From a virus: a stretch of DNA of 22,685 nt. How positions within the stretch are numbered: the first letter of the stretch is position 1; each line of letters opens with the position of its first letter. The stretch is taken from the IMG/VR virus record IMGVR_UViG_3300025785_000105, positions 1 to 22,685 of that record, one strand, 5' to 3'. Below, piece after piece: positions 21,998-22,685 of the stretch. The notes beneath the pieces were generated by a model. It made no database searches. It was not told the origin of the DNA and saw nothing but the letters and a program-made list of their open reading frames with translations. The position numbers and the translations under genes are program-made.

Positions 21998-22197
21998 TGG
22001 AATCGCATAAAAGAACATTAGCAAGAAGTATCACATATAGACTTAGTGCTTGGATGTTGACAATTTTGTTATCTTATATGTATACAGGCAATCTTTCAGA
22101 ATCAACTGGATTTAGTACTTTCCTACATTTGATTCTTTCATTAGATTATTATATTCATGAAAGAATTTGGATGAAGATTAGTTGGGGTAAGATTTGA
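21997..22197 (+). CDS. DUF2061 membrane protein
   Basis: A 66-residue protein, MESHKRTLARSITYRLSAWMLTILLSYMYTGNLSESTGFSTFLHLILSLDYYIHERIWMKISWGKI. The opening 'ESHKR.LAR.I.YR', the hydrophobic helix, and the closing 'YYIHERIW.KISWG' are the hallmarks of DUF2061, a small two-helix inner-membrane family of unknown function seen in bacteria and some phages. It starts directly on the upstream stop and its own stop lies within the first hairpin near ssrA. A sigma70-like promoter is buried in its middle. Confidence 0.85.
   Translation: MESHKRTLARSITYRLSAWMLTILLSYMYTGNLSESTGFSTFLHLILSLDYYIHERIWMKISWGKI
22057..22086 (+). promoter_or_regulatory. sigma70-like promoter TTGACA-N18-TATACA inside the DUF2061 gene
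   Basis: Perfect -35 at 22057-22062, 18-base spacer, TATACA at 22081-22086. It would start about 100 bases before the tmRNA acceptor piece and could drive ssrA on its own. The match could also be a chance feature of AT-rich coding DNA. Confidence 0.45.
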
Positions 22198-22209
22198 GAG
22201 TAATCTCAA
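22194..22209 (+). other. Hairpin TTGAGA-GTAA-TCTCAA at the 5' side of ssrA
   Basis: A perfect 6-bp stem with a GNRA-type loop, overlapping the DUF2061 stop codon, just before the acceptor piece. It may be the precursor's 5' end structure or a processing signal. Confidence 0.5.
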
Positions 22210-22210
22210 T

Positions 22211-22277
22211 AGTAAGACTGTATGAAGTTGACAGAAAAGGATTCTGGACGCGGGTTCGACTCCCGCCAGGTCCACCA
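22211..22277 (+). ncRNA. tmRNA acceptor piece
   Basis: Contains the GACTGT and TTGAC strands of P2, the T arm and the 3' strand of the acceptor stem, ending in encoded ACCA. The 5' end is approximate. Confidence 0.85.
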
Positions 22278-22367
22278 TAAACACATGTGGGTTTAAGTCC
22301 CAAGTGGTAGTGTTATAGACACATAGCGGCACAGCCGATACCTTTCAGATTTGAGTGTGTTTATGAT
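22278..22367 (+). ncRNA. Intervening segment removed in tmRNA maturation
   Basis: Ninety bases between CCA and the mature 5' G. TAAACACA (22278-22285) pairs with TGTGTTTA (22356-22363), extending the acceptor stem. Within it TGGG-7-CCCA, GTGT-5-ACAC and CGGC-ACA-GCCG (22327-22337) can form three small hairpins. RNase P and other RNases would cut it out. Confidence 0.75.
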
Positions 22368-22548
22368 GGGCCTGACCTGGTTTTCGACAGGGTCAAGAGT
22401 AATGAAATGGACAGTCCGGCAATGTAGAAGCCGTTAGGATTGGGGTGACCCGATCGAAGACACGCAAAAAGTAATCGCAAACGATTCACAATATTCCATG
22501 GCCGCTTGAGCCAAGGTGAGGTAACTATACCTTATTACCCAAAATAGT
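22368..22548 (+). ncRNA. tmRNA coding piece
   Basis: Starts with the acceptor 5' strand and the D-loop-like TGGTTTTCGACAGGG. It contains hairpins CGGC-9-GCCG (from 22417) and GATTGGG-GTGA-CCCGATC (22438-22455), the resume region, the tag ORF, and a 3' hairpin AGGTA-4-TACCT. The stop codon lies in the loop of CCATGGC/GCCAAGG. The 3' end lies at or just before the terminator. Confidence 0.85.
22477..22509 (+). CDS. tmRNA proteolysis-tag ORF (ANDSQYSMAA)
   Basis: Resume codon GCA at 22477, preceded by GCAAAAAGTAATC as in other tmRNAs (E. coli has GCAAAAAATAGTC). Codons read Ala-Asn-Asp-Ser-Gln-Tyr-Ser-Met-Ala-Ala-TGA. With the Ala charged on the tmRNA the added tag is A-ANDSQYSMAA. The ending MAA rather than LAA is unusual; the last two Ala, needed for ClpXP recognition, are kept. 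Confidence 0.92.
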   Translation, partial: ANDSQYSMAA

Positions 22549-22578
22549 AGAAAGGGCCTTGACGGGCCCTTTCTTTTT
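22549..22578 (+). terminator. Rho-independent terminator of ssrA
   Basis: Stem AGAAAGGGCC (22549-22558), loop TTGACG, GGCCCTTTCT (22565-22574), then TTTT. The loop sequence is also the -35 box of the next promoter. Confidence 0.92.
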
Positions 22579-22587
22579 GTGTATACT
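22559..22587 (+). promoter_or_regulatory. sigma70 promoter TTGACG-N17-TATACT embedded in the terminator
   Basis: -35 TTGACG (22559-22564) is the terminator loop; exact 17-base spacer; -10 TATACT (22582-22587). It would start near 22594, about 20 bases before ATG 22615. Confidence 0.7.
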
Positions 22588-22614
22588 AACTTTACTTTAA
22601 CAAACAAGGTTCTT

Positions 22615-22685
22615 ATGAAAAAGACTCTTTTAGCAGTGATGTTTGGTATCGCACTATGCGGCGCAGTTAATGCCAAACCCGGCCA
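22615..22685 (+). CDS. Exported protein, N-terminal fragment (partial)
   Basis: From ATG 22615 the frame reads MKKTLLAVMFGIALCGAVNAKPG and runs off the right edge. This is a typical Sec signal peptide with probable cleavage after VNA. CAAGGT ahead is a weak ribosome site. It has its own sigma70 promoter and continues the envelope-protein cluster on the far side of ssrA. The mature protein is outside the window. Confidence 0.8.
   Translation, partial: MKKTLLAVMFGIALCGAVNAKPG

Larger units (their letters stand above)
22194..22548 (+). ncRNA. ssrA: Circularly permuted two-piece tmRNA
   Basis: The acceptor (3') part comes first and the tag-coding (5') part second, as in permuted ssrA genes of alphaproteobacteria and some cyanobacteria and betaproteobacteria. 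GGGCCTG (22368-22374) pairs with CAGGTCC (22267-22273) as the acceptor stem, with G3-U70 at the third pair, the alanyl-tRNA synthetase identity pair. The T arm GCGGG-TTCGACT-CCCGC and encoded CCA (22275-22277) precede; TGGTTTTCGACAGGG follows in the 5' piece. Long-range P2 pairing is possible (GTCAA/TTGAC, ACAGTC/GACTGT). It encodes tag ANDSQYSMAA. tmRNA with SmpB frees stalled ribosomes and marks the product for proteolysis. The outer ends are approximate. Confidence 0.95.

Noticed and set aside
22141-22332. Minus-strand ORF across the tmRNA acceptor region
   Set aside because: It reads through conserved tmRNA structure in antisense and has no ribosome site.
20836-22367. Glutamine riboswitch upstream of ssrA, as recalled for a related methylophage
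   Set aside because: I looked for the conserved core (GGAAGTAGG ... CCGAAGGAACGC type) in this stretch and did not find it.
22278-22367. Possible tRNA gene: GTGGGTTTAAGTCCCA looks like a T arm
   Set aside because: No matching acceptor, D or anticodon arms; it is explained as a hairpin in the tmRNA spacer.
1-22685. CRISPR arrays, insertion sequences, integrase or attachment sites
   Set aside because: No regularly spaced direct repeats, transposase or integrase signatures were seen; the only mobile genes are the two homing endonucleases.

Overview
The window looks like part of the genome of a T4-like (contractile-tailed) phage of an aquatic Gram-negative bacterium. Four things point there. 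Octamers matching or one base from the T4 late promoter TATAAATA sit upstream of many genes on both strands. The genes are short and tightly packed, often with ATGA overlaps. Tail-fibre and prohead-type proteins lie beside a class Ia ribonucleotide reductase set (nrdA, nrdB, glutaredoxin). Two homing endonucleases are present. The DNA is AT-rich. The host is not directly visible; signal-peptide proteins and a permuted tmRNA fit a proteobacterium.

Layout. 1-962: end of an unidentified gene, a Pro/Gln-rich candidate internal head protein, and a small tail/neck fibre-type protein. 963-1267: no intact gene beyond a 43-codon ORF; it holds coding remnants, one resembling part of the protein at 19737-20804. 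1268-2397: HExxH metallopeptidase, then a GIY-YIG homing endonuclease, closed by a bidirectional terminator. 2486-3699 (minus strand): an island of four small genes (55 aa, 35 aa, GNAT acetyltransferase, 90 aa) read from two late promoters with near-twin leaders. 3854-9218: virion-type and hypothetical proteins, including a strongly signalled 146-aa protein with its own late promoter and terminator, an XhlA-like membrane protein, a 503-aa prohead/core-like protein and a PD-(D/E)XK exonuclease. 9250-12036: a 786-aa beta-helix tail fibre/spike and a small conserved protein. 12092-18433: nrdA, HNH endonuclease, SGNH-like protein, nrdB, an unidentified 386-aa protein, glutaredoxin. 18423-20804: four tightly packed phage proteins. 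20801-22685: a sigma70-type promoter with a GC-richer, probably structured leader, a run of small envelope proteins (glycine zipper, signal peptide, single-TM, DUF2061), a circularly permuted two-piece tmRNA (ssrA), its terminator, and the start of another exported protein.

How it may work together. The nrd and grx genes supply deoxynucleotides for replication. Late promoters drive structural and packaged proteins. The sigma70-type promoters probably drive host-takeover genes near the right end, where ribosome rescue (tmRNA) and envelope-directed proteins are grouped. The best leads are the phage-borne permuted tmRNA encoding the tag ANDSQYSMAA, and late promoters nested in hairpins whose other arm covers the start region of the next gene.
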